Below are positions 43,749-51,449 of a stretch of 64,000 nucleotides of DNA, in pieces. The stretch comes from Cyclobacteriaceae bacterium (GTDB lineage Bacteria > Bacteroidota > Bacteroidia > Cytophagales > Cyclobacteriaceae), in contig JAIBBC010000001.1 in assembly GCA_019694875.1 (NCBI GenBank), forward strand, positions 1,433,501-1,497,500. Reading direction: 5' to 3'. The notes beneath the pieces are model-generated. The model did no database searches and was not told where the DNA came from. It saw only the letters and a list, made by a program, of their open reading frames with translations. The stretch's first letter is position 1. Each line of letters opens with the position of its first letter. Position numbers and translations under genes: made by a program.

Positions 43749-43764
43749 ATCGTAATTTTACGAT
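43749..43764. promoter_or_regulatory. ArsR-type operator upstream of arsR
   Basis: ATCGTAATTTTACGAT is a near-perfect palindrome ending 10 bp before the arsR ATG. The same site recurs at 44125-44140 and 36333-36348. ArsR/SmtB repressors bind such imperfect inverted repeats over their own promoters. Confidence 0.75.
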
Positions 43765-43774
43765 TATAAGGAAT

Positions 43775-44101
43775 ATGGGATTAACCAAGACTGAAGAATT
43801 CACTAAAACACAAAACGAGCTGGCGGTATTGACCAAAGCATTAGGTCATCCAGCCCGGATCGCTATTCTTCAGTTTTTGATTAAAACAAAATCTTGTGTT
43901 TGTGGCGACATCGTGGATGAATTGCCATTATCTCAATCAACCGTTTCCCAACATCTCAAAGAATTAAAGAACGCTGGCCTGATCAAAGGTGATATTGATG
44001 GTCCGAGCGTATGCTATTGCATTGATGAGAAAGCCTGGAACCGAGCAAAGAAAATGATAGGTGACTTGTTTGAAACTTACAGAGGACAAGACTGCTGTTA
44101 A
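43775..44101 (+). CDS. arsR: ArsR-family metal-sensing repressor
   Basis: 108 residues, winged HTH of ArsR/SmtB type: [61 protein letters not shown]. The vicinal cysteines SCVCGD lie at the start of the recognition helix where arsenite binds in classical ArsR, and GQDCC closes the protein. It should release the operators at 43749 and 44125 on arsenite binding, inducing the downstream operon. Confidence 0.93.
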   Translation: MGLTKTEEFTKTQNELAVLTKALGHPARIAILQFLIKTKSCVCGDIVDELPLSQSTVSQHLKELKNAGLIKGDIDGPSVCYCIDEKAWNRAKKMIGDLFETYRGQDCC

Positions 44102-44124
44102 TGACTATTTTTTTACACTAACTG

Positions 44125-44140
44125 ATCGCAATATTACGAT
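44125..44140. promoter_or_regulatory. Second ArsR-type operator, between arsR and arsM
   Basis: ATCGCAATATTACGAT matches the arsR operator at 13 of 16 positions and lies 16 bp before the arsM ATG, within a 54-bp gap. It suggests a separately controlled internal promoter for arsM-arsC-acr3. Confidence 0.65.
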
Positions 44141-44155
44141 AACTATACAGATACA

Positions 44156-45001
44156 ATGGAAAAACAAACCTCAGATCAACTCAAAGAACTCGTAAAAGAG
44201 AAGTACGGCAAGATCGCGTTACAAAGCAAGGATGATAACGCATCCAGTTGCTGTGGCGCAACTACTGGCTGCAGTACGATTGATTACACCGTGATGGCAG
44301 ACGACTACACACAGCTTGATGGCTATGTAGCAGATGCTGACCTGGGGTTGGGTTGCGGACTTCCAACGGAGTTTGCTAAGATCAAAGAAGGAGACACTGT
44401 TGTTGATCTTGGTTCAGGTGCAGGTAATGATGCGTTCGTAGCAAGATCAATAGCAGGAGAGAAAGGAAAAGTTATCGGCATCGACTTCACGGACAAGATG
44501 GTTGAGAAGGCAAAGATCAACGCAGAAAAGCTTGGCTATACAAATGTTGAATTTCGTCAGGGCGATATTGAGAACATGCCGTTAGCCGGAAACATCGCAG
44601 ATGTTGTTGTCAGCAATTGCGTACTAAACTTAGTCCCGAACAAGCAACAAGCCTTTGCAGAAACCTTCCGCATCCTGAAGAAAGGTGGACATTTTAGCGT
44701 ATCGGACATTGTATTGGTCGGAGATCTTCCTGAAGGCTTGCAGAAATCTGCGGAGATGTATGCCGGATGTGTTGCCGGAGCAATACAGAAAGATGATTAT
44801 CTATCAATCATTCAGCAAACTGGATTCTCTGCAATTACCATTCAAAAGGAAAAGCGTATCACGCTTCCAGATAAAATCCTGAAAGACTATTTATCCTTTG
44901 ATCAGATCGAAGAATTCAAGACCGGAAAGACCGGCATCTTCAGCGTTACTGTCTATGCGGAGAAACCAGAGAACTGCTGTTCACCAGGTTGCTGCGATTA
45001 A
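44156..45001 (+). CDS. arsM: Arsenite S-adenosylmethionine methyltransferase
   Basis: 281 residues. Rossmann methyltransferase with motif I VVDLGSGAGNDAFVA, GIDFTDKMV and FRQGDIENMPL. Conserved arsenite-binding cysteines are visible in NCVLNLV and YAGCVAGA plus N-terminal ASSCCGATTGC; the C-terminus ends NCCSPGCCD. ArsM converts As(III) to methylated, partly volatile species. Normal length. The gene is preceded by its own operator. Confidence 0.94.
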   Translation: MEKQTSDQLKELVKEKYGKIALQSKDDNASSCCGATTGCSTIDYTVMADDYTQLDGYVADADLGLGCGLPTEFAKIKEGDTVVDLGSGAGNDAFVARSIAGEKGKVIGIDFTDKMVEKAKINAEKLGYTNVEFRQGDIENMPLAGNIADVVVSNCVLNLVPNKQQAFAETFRILKKGGHFSVSDIVLVGDLPEGLQKSAEMYAGCVAGAIQKDDYLSIIQQTGFSAITIQKEKRITLPDKILKDYLSFDQIEEFKTGKTGIFSVTVYAEKPENCCSPGCCD

Positions 45002-45010
45002 TTCAAGACT

Positions 45011-45676
45011 ATGGCAAGAACTACATCTCATAATTCACTATTTCCCAGTTTACAGCAAACCACGGATAACCTGATCAGCCGGTTTGACACGATCTGTTTA
45101 GAACGCAAAGACTTGCTCAAACAGCTGACAAGCTTTGTTCAGCAACGGGTTCAGGCCGGCCAAACGGTCTACCTCAATTTTATTTGTACGCATAACTCAA
45201 GGCGAAGTCACCTTTCACAGCTTTGGGCGCAGGCGGCTTCGCACTACTATGGAATCAAGAGCGTGCAATCATATTCAGGTGGAACCGAGGCGACTGCTTT
45301 TAATCCGCGTGCCGTTAAAGCCATGAGTGAAGCAGGCTTTGATATTGCCAAAATCAAGGAGGGAGATAACCCGATGTATGAAGTCCGGTTTGCCGATGGA
45401 ATTAACCCGGTGACATCGTTCTCTAAAGTTTACAACGATCCTTTCAATCATAACAAAGACTTCGCAGCTGTAATGACGTGTTCACATGCAGATGAGAATT
45501 GTCCGCTCGTCTTTGGGGCAACGGCACGAATTGCCTTAACCTATGATGATCCTAAAGAGTTTGACGGAACACAGCAAGAAGCAGAAAAGTATAAGGAAAG
45601 GGTAGAAGAGATTGGAACGGAGATTCTATACGCATTCTCACAGGTAAACAAAGCAAAGAATGAGTCAGCCCTCTAA
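45011..45676 (+). CDS. arsC: Arsenate reductase of the low-molecular-weight phosphatase type
   Basis: 221 residues. The phosphatase P-loop [14 protein letters not shown] (C-x5-R-S) is present, with [14 protein letters not shown] and [12 protein letters not shown]; the aspartate in DDP is the general acid region. This longer (about 220-residue) branch accompanies arsM and acr3 in Bacteroidota. It reduces arsenate to arsenite for export or methylation. Start 9 bp after the arsM stop; the 3' end overlaps acr3 by 17 bp. Confidence 0.92.
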   Translation: MARTTSHNSLFPSLQQTTDNLISRFDTICLERKDLLKQLTSFVQQRVQAGQTVYLNFICTHNSRRSHLSQLWAQAASHYYGIKSVQSYSGGTEATAFNPRAVKAMSEAGFDIAKIKEGDNPMYEVRFADGINPVTSFSKVYNDPFNHNKDFAAVMTCSHADENCPLVFGATARIALTYDDPKEFDGTQQEAEKYKERVEEIGTEILYAFSQVNKAKNESAL

Positions 45677-46712
45677 GCTTGGATTTTTAGACCGTTATCT
45701 CACGTTGTGGATATTTCTGGCGATGCTGACCGGCATTCTATTAAGCATGTTCCTGCCGGTAGCTGAATCGATACAGGTGTTTCAGGTTGGAACAACCAAT
45801 ATCTTGATCGCAGTGGGATTAATCGTCATGATGTATCCGCCATTGGCTAAAGTGAGGTATGAGCATTTAGGAAAAGTATTTCGCAATGTTAAAGTGATCA
45901 GCTTGTCACTTGCGCTCAATTGGATTATCGGTCCGGTCTTGATGTTCTTGCTGGCGATCATCTTCCTGTACGACAAACCGGAATATATGATCGGTCTTAT
46001 CCTAATCGGTCTTGCACGATGCATTGCGATGGTTCTCGTTTGGAATGATCTGGCAAAAGGCGATAAAGAATATGCAGCCGGTCTTGTTGCACTGAACAGC
46101 ATCTTCCAGGTTATTTTTTATGCAGTCTTCGCTTGGATGTTTATTACTGTATTGCCACCATACTTCGGCATAAAAGGATCAATCGTTAACGTCAGCATGG
46201 GCGATGTGGCCGAAAGCGTCTTCCTGTATCTTGGCATTCCTTTCCTCGCGGGATTCCTGACACGTTACTTTTTCGTGAAAGCAAAAGGTGAAACTTGGTA
46301 TGTAAAAAATGTGATCCCGAAAATCAGTCCCTTAACACTACTGGCGTTGCTGTTCACAATTTTTACGATGTTCAGCTTTAAAGGAAAAATGATCCTGGAG
46401 ATCCCGTTCGATGTTATTCGCATCGCGATTCCTATGATAATCTATTTTGTACTCATGTTTGTCGTCAGTTTTTTACTTTCAAGAAAACTTGGTGCGAACT
46501 ACGAAGAAAATACTGCGGTGTCGTTTACGGCAACAGGAAACAATTTTGAATTGGCGATCGCTGTAGCGATTGGAGTATTTGGGATTAACTCAGGACAGGC
46601 TTTTGCCGGGGTCATCGGGCCATTGATTGAAGTACCAGCATTGATCCTGTTGGTGAACCTTGCTTTTTGGTTCAGAAATAAGATGTATGCAAGAGCCGGA
46701 CAGACTACATAA
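45660..46712 (+). CDS. acr3: Arsenite efflux permease of the ACR3 family
   Basis: 350 residues, ten hydrophobic helices. Family motifs: [39 protein letters not shown] (with the essential cysteine), [20 protein letters not shown] and [22 protein letters not shown]3 uses the proton gradient to expel arsenite. Overlap with arsC indicates coupled translation. Confidence 0.95.
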   Translation: MSQPSKLGFLDRYLTLWIFLAMLTGILLSMFLPVAESIQVFQVGTTNILIAVGLIVMMYPPLAKVRYEHLGKVFRNVKVISLSLALNWIIGPVLMFLLAIIFLYDKPEYMIGLILIGLARCIAMVLVWNDLAKGDKEYAAGLVALNSIFQVIFYAVFAWMFITVLPPYFGIKGSIVNVSMGDVAESVFLYLGIPFLAGFLTRYFFVKAKGETWYVKNVIPKISPLTLLALLFTIFTMFSFKGKMILEIPFDVIRIAIPMIIYFVLMFVVSFLLSRKLGANYEENTAVSFTATGNNFELAIAVAIGVFGINSGQAFAGVIGPLIEVPALILLVNLAFWFRNKMYARAGQTT

Positions 46713-46722
46713 TATAGAGTAT

Positions 46723-46959
46723 ATGCATGATGCGCGCAGCTTATACCGACAATGCCGACAGGAGATCCGGCCAGTGATGGAAATGCTAAAGTATAAACAC
46801 ACTCAGCTCGGTAACCTCGCGTGGAAAGAAGTCGGTTTAAAAACCAGGAAGAAAGTACTGAAATCTCCCAATCAGTACTTTTCTGATCTGCCGGAAAAGC
46901 AGGTTTTGGCGACAATGATTTATCGGATGTTTGAAGAGTTTAAAAAGGAAGTGTCTTAA
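46723..46959 (+). CDS. Small unknown basic protein after acr3
   Basis: 78 residues from the ATG at 46723 (10 bp after acr3). MHDARSLYRQCRQEIRPVME then LKYKHTQLGNLAWKEVGLKT and YFSDLPEKQVLATMIYRMFE. Not recognised; soluble, basic, helical. Being in the arsenic operon and followed 9 bp later by an arsN-like gene suggests an operon role, but it may also be a gene fragment. Confidence 0.5.
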   Translation: MHDARSLYRQCRQEIRPVMEMLKYKHTQLGNLAWKEVGLKTRKKVLKSPNQYFSDLPEKQVLATMIYRMFEEFKKEVS

Positions 46960-46968
46960 ATTACATCT

Positions 46969-47457
46969 ATGACCATAGCTCCACTAACTCAGAACCACTA
47001 CCCAGAAGTCAAGAGAATTTACGAGCAAGGGTTGGCAACCGAAAACTCAACGTTCCAGACATCCGCACCTGACTGACAAGAGTGGGACGGTTCGCACATT
47101 TCTAATTGTAGAATTGTCGGTATTGAAAATAATCAAGTGATTGGCTGGGCAGCATTAACTCCTGTTTCTGGAAGATGTGTTTATGCTGGTGTGGCTGAAG
47201 TTAGTGTATATGTGGATGAGAAATTTCGCGGCAAAGACTATGGAACAATGTTGCTTGATGCGTTGATTCAGGAAAGCGAGAAGAATAATCTTTGGACACT
47301 ACAAGCGGGAATATTCCCTGAGAACGTTTCAAGCATTCGAATCCATGAAGAACTTGGATTCCGGGAAGTAGGCTATCGCGAAAAGATCGGTCAATTAAAA
47401 GGTGTTTGGCGTAATACGGTTTTATTGGAACGAAGAAGTAGTAAGGTTGGACTTTAA
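46969..47457 (+). pseudogene. GNAT acetyltransferase (ArsN-like) with in-frame TGA
   Basis: From ATG at 46969 the frame reads MTIAPLTQNHYPEVKRIYEQ ... NSTFQTSAPD, then TGA at 47074-47076, then QEWDGSHISNCRIVGIEN and on to 47457 without further damage. The whole is a phosphinothricin-type GNAT: AEVSVYVDEKFRGKDYGTML is the acetyl-CoA loop and IFPENVSSIRIHEELGFREV the family end. In relatives a Trp precedes the E-x-W-D motif, so TGG to TGA is the likely change. ArsN acetylates arsinothricin-like compounds; the ars context fits. The downstream part alone (from ATG 47137) lacks the N-terminal strand and is probably inactive. Confidence 0.8.
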
Positions 47458-47768
47458 AGAGTATTTAAAATACAATTAAATCAGATTAGAGAGACTTCTT
47501 GAACATTTGTTCATCGCATAAAGTAAAATTCCCCCTCGAATGGGATAATTTATAGTCCCCATACTAATGTTAGACAATATCTTGTGTGACATTTATCCGA
47601 TAATTTTTTTTGTTGTTTTCAGGACGGGTGCCTTGAATATAGGGGTACGGATGCCAGAAAATTCATAAGAGTGGATCGAAGAATTTTCAAGTCAATAGAA
47701 GAACCACTTTTTTTGCCTCAAAGCTTTCTCCGATAGGTGCCGGAGGAAGCTTTTATAGTTTAAAGGCA
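47458..47768. other. 311-bp noncoding region with structured leader
   Basis: The first 160 bp show nothing beyond AT-rich sequence. From 47622 on it forms a nested inverted-repeat structure that runs into the next gene's start (separate entry). No reading frame of interest. Confidence 0.6.
47622..47632 (-). repeat. 11-bp repeat GGCACCCGTCC, copy 1 (inverted)
   Basis: Reverse complement of the copies at 47771-47781 and 48580-48590. Three copies of a GC-rich 11-mer within 970 bp of AT-rich DNA are not expected by chance. Copies 1 and 3 are terminal inverted repeats around the orphan gene. Confidence 0.7.
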
Positions 47769-47781
47769 ATGGCACCCGTCC
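47622..47781 (+). promoter_or_regulatory. Highly structured leader covering the start of the orphan gene
   Basis: Outer arms GGACGGGTGCC (47622-47632) and GGCACCCGTCC (47771-47781) are perfect complements, and adjacent TTG/CAA extend them with one bulge. Nested inside is a long hairpin: TTGCCT / AGGCAA (47713-47718, 47764-47769), AAAGCTT / AAGCTTT, CTCCG / CGGAG around an 8-nt loop. The ATG at 47769 lies between inner and outer stems. Folding would hide the start codon; alternative uses as a noncoding RNA are possible. Confidence 0.55.
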
Positions 47782-48575
47782 TTAACATAGATTTTTTGAA
47801 TAGTAAATTCTTCGGCAATTCTTTGGACCTAATGAAGTATGATCTGCTTACGTTCATTCTCACCCAATCTACTCGGTTGAGTTTATTCTATGTACCTATG
47901 ATTACTGAACCACAGCCCAAAGAGAGAAATTTAAAATATACAACCTACGAACTGGGAAGTTTGAACGATACCTTATTCCAGTTGATGGTAAGGGAGTTCA
48001 ATAAGGAATATTCAGACATCAGTTTGATTCGTGATTATTTTCTTTCACGAGGAATACATCTTTCAATTCTCAATCCAGACGGCACAGATAATGGAGTAGC
48101 TTACTTTGAGGAGCAGATACGTAAAGGATATTTTGATCAGGCAATTCAGCATTATAAAAGTCTGGTTAATACTACGCTTGTCTACATTGATCCAGATGTT
48201 GGCTCAGATGTCGGAATTACGAGAAGATACAGATCGAACCGTAAACTATACGTTCGGAAGCTTGAATTGCTAAGGGTTAAGAATTGTCTTAAAGCGGGAG
48301 ATTTCATGGCATACTTCCAGCATTTAGGTAATTCAAATTACACTATTGACAAAAGGCTAAAAGACTTGAATGAGTGCTTTGGCGACTGGGTTCTATTCAT
48401 AGGCTATTCAAGAATCCAGGCAGGAATGGTTTTAGTGTTCAATGATGAGGTGACTTATATGGATAATAGGAAGTTGATAGAACATTACTTTCGGCAATAC
48501 GATCATTTAAAACATAAGGATAAGTTTATAATCAAAGGGAAACCGCTCAAGTCGAGCGGTTTTTTTGCTTTATGA
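47769..48575 (+). CDS. Orphan protein flanked by 11-bp repeats
   Basis: 268 residues (or 247 from the ATG at 47832). The first five codons (MAPVL) are read from the 11-bp repeat. Not recognised. Notable stretches: FFGNSLDLMKYDLLTFILTQ, LFYVPMITEPQPKERNLKY, TLVYIDPDVGSDVG, FMAYFQHLGN, DWVLFIGYSRIQAGMVLVFN. The order glycine-rich start, D-P-D loop, and late beta-strands vaguely recalls a Rossmann enzyme, but I cannot assign a family. Soluble. An intrinsic terminator is embedded in the last ten codons, so the unit is unusually compact. Confidence 0.7.
   Translation: MAPVLNIDFLNSKFFGNSLDLMKYDLLTFILTQSTRLSLFYVPMITEPQPKERNLKYTTYELGSLNDTLFQLMVREFNKEYSDISLIRDYFLSRGIHLSILNPDGTDNGVAYFEEQIRKGYFDQAIQHYKSLVNTTLVYIDPDVGSDVGITRRYRSNRKLYVRKLELLRVKNCLKAGDFMAYFQHLGNSNYTIDKRLKDLNECFGDWVLFIGYSRIQAGMVLVFNDEVTYMDNRKLIEHYFRQYDHLKHKDKFIIKGKPLKSSGFFAL
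48540..48567 (+). terminator. Terminator inside the 3' end of the orphan gene
   Basis: Perfect 9-bp stem AAACCGCTC / GAGCGGTTT with loop AAGTC, then seven T. It overlaps the coding sequence, whose TGA is at 48573-48575. Confidence 0.85.
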
Positions 48576-48579
48576 CACT

Positions 48580-48590
48580 GGCACCCGTCC
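48580..48590 (+). repeat. 11-bp repeat GGCACCCGTCC, copy 3
   Basis: Identical to 47771-47781 and inverted relative to 47622-47632; directly follows the orphan gene stop. No flanking target duplication is evident. Confidence 0.7.
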
Positions 48591-48613
48591 AACTTTAACC
48601 AAACAACAATTAT

Positions 48614-48817
48614 ATGCAAGTAATCCTCATCATCCTGTTCATCATTTGGCTCATCGGTGTCGATCGAATTGGGAGAAAACACTCCAAAGAAACCCTGAGC
48701 TCATTATTCGGTTTCAGTCCTGCTCAGACAACTTTCAAGGGTTGGGTCTACCTTGCTTTATGGGCAGTGGTAATGTTCTTCATTATCGGAGTTCTGGGGC
48801 TGGCTGCTGGATATTAA
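48614..48817 (+). CDS. Small two-helix membrane protein
   Basis: 67 residues, MQVILIILFIIWLIGVDRIG, a polar linker (RKHSKETLSSLFGF) and a second hydrophobic helix (GWVYLALWAVVMFFIIGVLG). No family recognised. Separate from neighbours by about 30 bp on each side; the next gene is in the same direction. Reasonable composition but no homology evidence. Confidence 0.55.
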   Translation: MQVILIILFIIWLIGVDRIGRKHSKETLSSLFGFSPAQTTFKGWVYLALWAVVMFFIIGVLGLAAGY

Positions 48818-48848
48818 TACAAACTTCAACATCTAAACAATGTGTAAT

Positions 48849-49619
48849 ATGAAAACAATGAGAATCTTAATTGGATTAATGCTTGCCACAATGCTTCCCA
48901 ATTGTTCCGATGAAGTTGCAGTAGAGAGAGTATGGCGTATTAAGTCGGTTGTGGGAACTGGAGATAGAGGATCAACCATCAATCTGAATTATAACAAACA
49001 AGGTGTAATCACCAGTGTTGACCAAGTGACTGATGGAATATCGGTAACATTTTATCCGTCACTATTAGATAAGAACATTACTCTGAGTTATGAGAGCACA
49101 AACGGTGCTGCGGAAAGAGTTTTTACATTCAATGCGGATTCAACGCTTGCTTCAATTTATGATGCCACAGCGACTGATGTGAACCGCAAGTTCTTTTATG
49201 AAGAATACGTTGGCTATAACAGAATGGCAGGTTTTTACCGTGAAAGCAATGGTGATACAACAAGCTTGCGCAAATTCTTGTGGAGTGGTAATGAAATTCC
49301 AAACTTGAAAAGCTACGGCTACACTGATGGAGTACGTGATCAGGAATACGAATTAATTAACATGATCAGCGATGAGGTGTTAAATCCTACTTACGCCCAG
49401 TTCCCGGTTGAGCTTTCTGCTGTGTTATTCGATCAGGAGGAATTTTTGATGTACGGACTCGCTAACCCTGCTAAGTTTCAGACCTACGCAGAACGCACGA
49501 TTTATTCTGATCTGCAATTTGATAGTTTCGGCCACTGGACTGGCTATACAAGAAGAGTAATCGGTTCAAGTAGTCAAGATGTCATTATCGTTTGGGAAAA
49601 CGCAGCTATAAGTCATTGA
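48849..49619 (+). CDS. Unknown lipoprotein
   Basis: 256 residues from MKTMRILIGLMLATMLPNC, a lipoprotein signal ending in Cys19; an upstream ATG adds three residues. The mature part is beta-rich with repeated short strand-turn units (INLNYNKQGVITSVDQVTDG, ERVFTFNADSTLASIYDA), reminiscent of Bacteroidota DUF4595-like/YD-type lipoproteins that start with strings of formatted text-like strands. Exported and outer-membrane anchored. Function unknown. Confidence 0.7.
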   Translation: MKTMRILIGLMLATMLPNCSDEVAVERVWRIKSVVGTGDRGSTINLNYNKQGVITSVDQVTDGISVTFYPSLLDKNITLSYESTNGAAERVFTFNADSTLASIYDATATDVNRKFFYEEYVGYNRMAGFYRESNGDTTSLRKFLWSGNEIPNLKSYGYTDGVRDQEYELINMISDEVLNPTYAQFPVELSAVLFDQEEFLMYGLANPAKFQTYAERTIYSDLQFDSFGHWTGYTRRVIGSSSQDVIIVWENAAISH

Positions 49620-49691
49620 CCGAATAGGAGAAACTCCTATACCAACCGTTCGTCTAAAATTCAAACATTTATTTTGCCCCAAATTCAAAAA

Positions 49692-50306
49692 ATGACAACC
49701 GAAAGCAGATTAGAACTTTTCAAACTTGATCCAATAGACCAAAAAACGCTATTCTGGATGATGGATAACAAACCTGATTCTGTGCGATCTTGGATAAACT
49801 ATATTAGTAACACGTACAAGAGGAATCGAACCAGCGTTATAGATGCTGAGAAGTTTTTCAACGAAGTAGCTCCGGAACTTGCAGACAACGATATGCAGCC
49901 TTTGCACCATAGAACAACTAAGAGTATTCTGCTTGTGGATGATGATAAGACGTTTAATTTCCTTCATGCGAGAATGTTGGAAATATCAGGAATTTCAGAT
50001 CAGATTAGGACTACGCTAAATGGTGTTCAGGCTTTAGAGTTACTTAAGAAGTCGTCACTTGAGGAGAATTTGCCCGATGTGATTCTCCTTGATTTAAGTA
50101 TGCCTGTAATGGATGGTTTTGGCTTCCTTGAAGCATTTAAGAATGCAGATATTCCTGACAAAGACTCTATCTCAATTATTGTGGTAACTTCTTCGAGTGA
50201 CAATAGAGATCGAAATAAGGCTAAAGAACTGGGAATTGAACGTTTTTTGACAAAACCAGTGAGTGAAAAGGAATTAATTGAAACAATATCAGAACTTACC
50301 CCTTAA
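49692..50306 (+). CDS. Response regulator with N-terminal extension
   Basis: 204 residues. The C-terminal 125 residues are a CheY-like receiver: ILLVDDDKTFN with the acidic pocket, phospho-acceptor Asp in VILLDLSMPVMDGFG, Thr/Ser in IIVVTSSSD and Lys in FLTKPVSEKELI. The first 75 residues (LDPIDQKTLFWMMDNKPDSV ... NRTSVIDAEKFFNEVAPEL) are a helical extension without known domain. There is no output domain and no kinase nearby, so it may be a stand-alone phosphorelay or protein-protein switch. Confidence 0.85.
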   Translation: MTTESRLELFKLDPIDQKTLFWMMDNKPDSVRSWINYISNTYKRNRTSVIDAEKFFNEVAPELADNDMQPLHHRTTKSILLVDDDKTFNFLHARMLEISGISDQIRTTLNGVQALELLKKSSLEENLPDVILLDLSMPVMDGFGFLEAFKNADIPDKDSISIIVVTSSSDNRDRNKAKELGIERFLTKPVSEKELIETISELTP

Positions 50307-50493
50307 TCGCTTCATCGCACATCACAATGATTTTTTAAACTTAGACATTCCATAGCTGGAGGTCAGTTTGCGCTGCCAATTTCTCGGTATTTTTTTTGTA
50401 AAGGACTCAATGAAATTAAAAAATGACTAATAGTAATTTGAAAGTATCCTTTCCTCCGATCCTCTTCCGAACAGAATTTCTGGGAAAAAGAAA

Positions 50494-50530
50494 ACCGCCA
50501 GAAAAACCTCGGAAAAAGGCCTCTGGCGGT
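50494..50530 (-). terminator. Island-borne terminator now serving tRNA-fMet
   Basis: ACCGCCAGA (50494-50502) pairs perfectly with TCTGGCGGT (50522-50530), with an inner CC/GG region, and is followed on the minus strand by TTTTCTTTTT. It lies 7 bp beyond the tRNA 3' end, on the island side of the att core, so it replaced the original terminator at 10312-10343. Confidence 0.8.
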
Positions 50531-50534
50531 AGTT

Positions 50535-50550
50535 TAGTAGCGGGGACAGG
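50535..50550. repeat. Right attachment-site copy within tRNA-fMet
   Basis: TAGTAGCGGGGACAGG, identical to 10345-10360. It covers the tRNA T-stem 3' strand, acceptor 3' strand, discriminator and three bases past the gene. Because this copy completes the tRNA, the tRNA remains functional after integration. Confidence 0.88.
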
Positions 50551-50610
50551 ACTCGAACCTGTGGCCTTTGGGTTATGAGCCCAACGAGCTACCAACTGCT
50601 CCACCCCGCG
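50538..50610 (-). tRNA. Initiator tRNA-fMet (CAT)
   Basis: 73 nt without encoded CCA. Acceptor CGCGGGG / CCCCGCT leaves position 1 C unpaired with position 72 T, the defining feature of bacterial initiator tRNAs, and the anticodon stem TTGGG / CCCAA has three consecutive G:C pairs next to loop CTCATAA (anticodon CAT). T-arm ACAGG-TTCGAGT-CCTGT. It is the integration target of the island: its last bases are shared with the att repeat. Confidence 0.95.
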
Positions 50611-50686
50611 ATGTTGGACTGCAAATGTACAGCTTTTTGGAGTTAAAACAAAGATTGACCTGAAACGGTTCCGATACTAAAACGCT

Positions 50687-51379
50687 ATGAAACATATAAC
50701 TACGTACTCCTTTTTGACATGCCTGTTGATCAGCACGTTCGGTGCGTTCGCGCAGCACCGGGTAAAAATTCTGGCCGAAGTCCCGGTTCAATTTGGTGTA
50801 GGGTATGAGGTTAATGTGAGCAAACGTTTTTCAATAAGCGCGCAGGGCGGAGTGTTGAGTGAACCCAACAGTACCATCATCATCAACATTCTTGAAAAAC
50901 TTGGAACAACGCCTGAAATTATCGACATCATTCGCGATTCATTCAAGTTCGGGTTGATAGGAGAGGCTGGTGTCAACTATAACTTTGGCAAAAACTATGT
51001 TGGCGCTTATTCGCAATTCATTAACCTCCGCGGACGCGGAACAGCACCCGACCCGATCGAAGAATATTTCGATGAAAATTTTTCAGGATTCCCCATCAAG
51101 CCGGGCAGCGACCCTGACGACCGCAGGGTTAGCGTGCGCTCATCCCTCTGGCAAGTGGGCGTGCTGTACGGACGAAGATTCCCGCTAAAAAATGAACACC
51201 TTGAGATTGATGCTGAATTTGGTGTAAGCAAAAACATCTGGTCGAAAAGCAAGCTTTATTCTAAAAACCGCGACCTGAGTGAAATGGACGATGAGGTTGA
51301 CGAAACACTCGATTATTACTATTCCCGTTACGGATACATCCCGAGCGTGACGGTTGCCTTTGTTTACAAGTTCCTGTAA
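50687..51379 (+). CDS. Outer-membrane beta-barrel protein
   Basis: 230 residues. Signal peptide MKHITTYSFLTCLLISTFGA with cleavage after FAQ, then alternating strands (VPVQFGVGYEVNVSKRFSIS, GEAGVNYNFGKNYVGAYSQF, LWQVGVLYGRRFPL) ending in aromatic VTVAFVYKFL, the usual barrel terminus. Acidic loops (DPDDRRV, EMDDEVDETLDYY) face outside. No closer family recognised. First chromosomal gene right of the island. Confidence 0.8.
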   Translation: MKHITTYSFLTCLLISTFGAFAQHRVKILAEVPVQFGVGYEVNVSKRFSISAQGGVLSEPNSTIIINILEKLGTTPEIIDIIRDSFKFGLIGEAGVNYNFGKNYVGAYSQFINLRGRGTAPDPIEEYFDENFSGFPIKPGSDPDDRRVSVRSSLWQVGVLYGRRFPLKNEHLEIDAEFGVSKNIWSKSKLYSKNRDLSEMDDEVDETLDYYYSRYGYIPSVTVAFVYKFL

Positions 51380-51449
51380 CGCACTCTTTTCGGTCGCTCA
51401 CCGTTGATCTAATTGACAGCCGGGTTTTTCGGCAAAACACCTATTTTGC

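Noticed and set aside
6653-47076. Idea that TAG or TGA is recoded as an amino acid in this organism.
   Set aside because: Both codons end clearly bounded genes elsewhere in the window (murQ ends in TAG; integrase and others end in TGA), so the two internal stops are single lesions.
47622-48575. Retron-like interpretation of the inverted-repeat leader plus gene.
   Set aside because: The downstream protein has no reverse-transcriptase motifs (no YxDD), so the resemblance is limited to the a1/a2-like arms.
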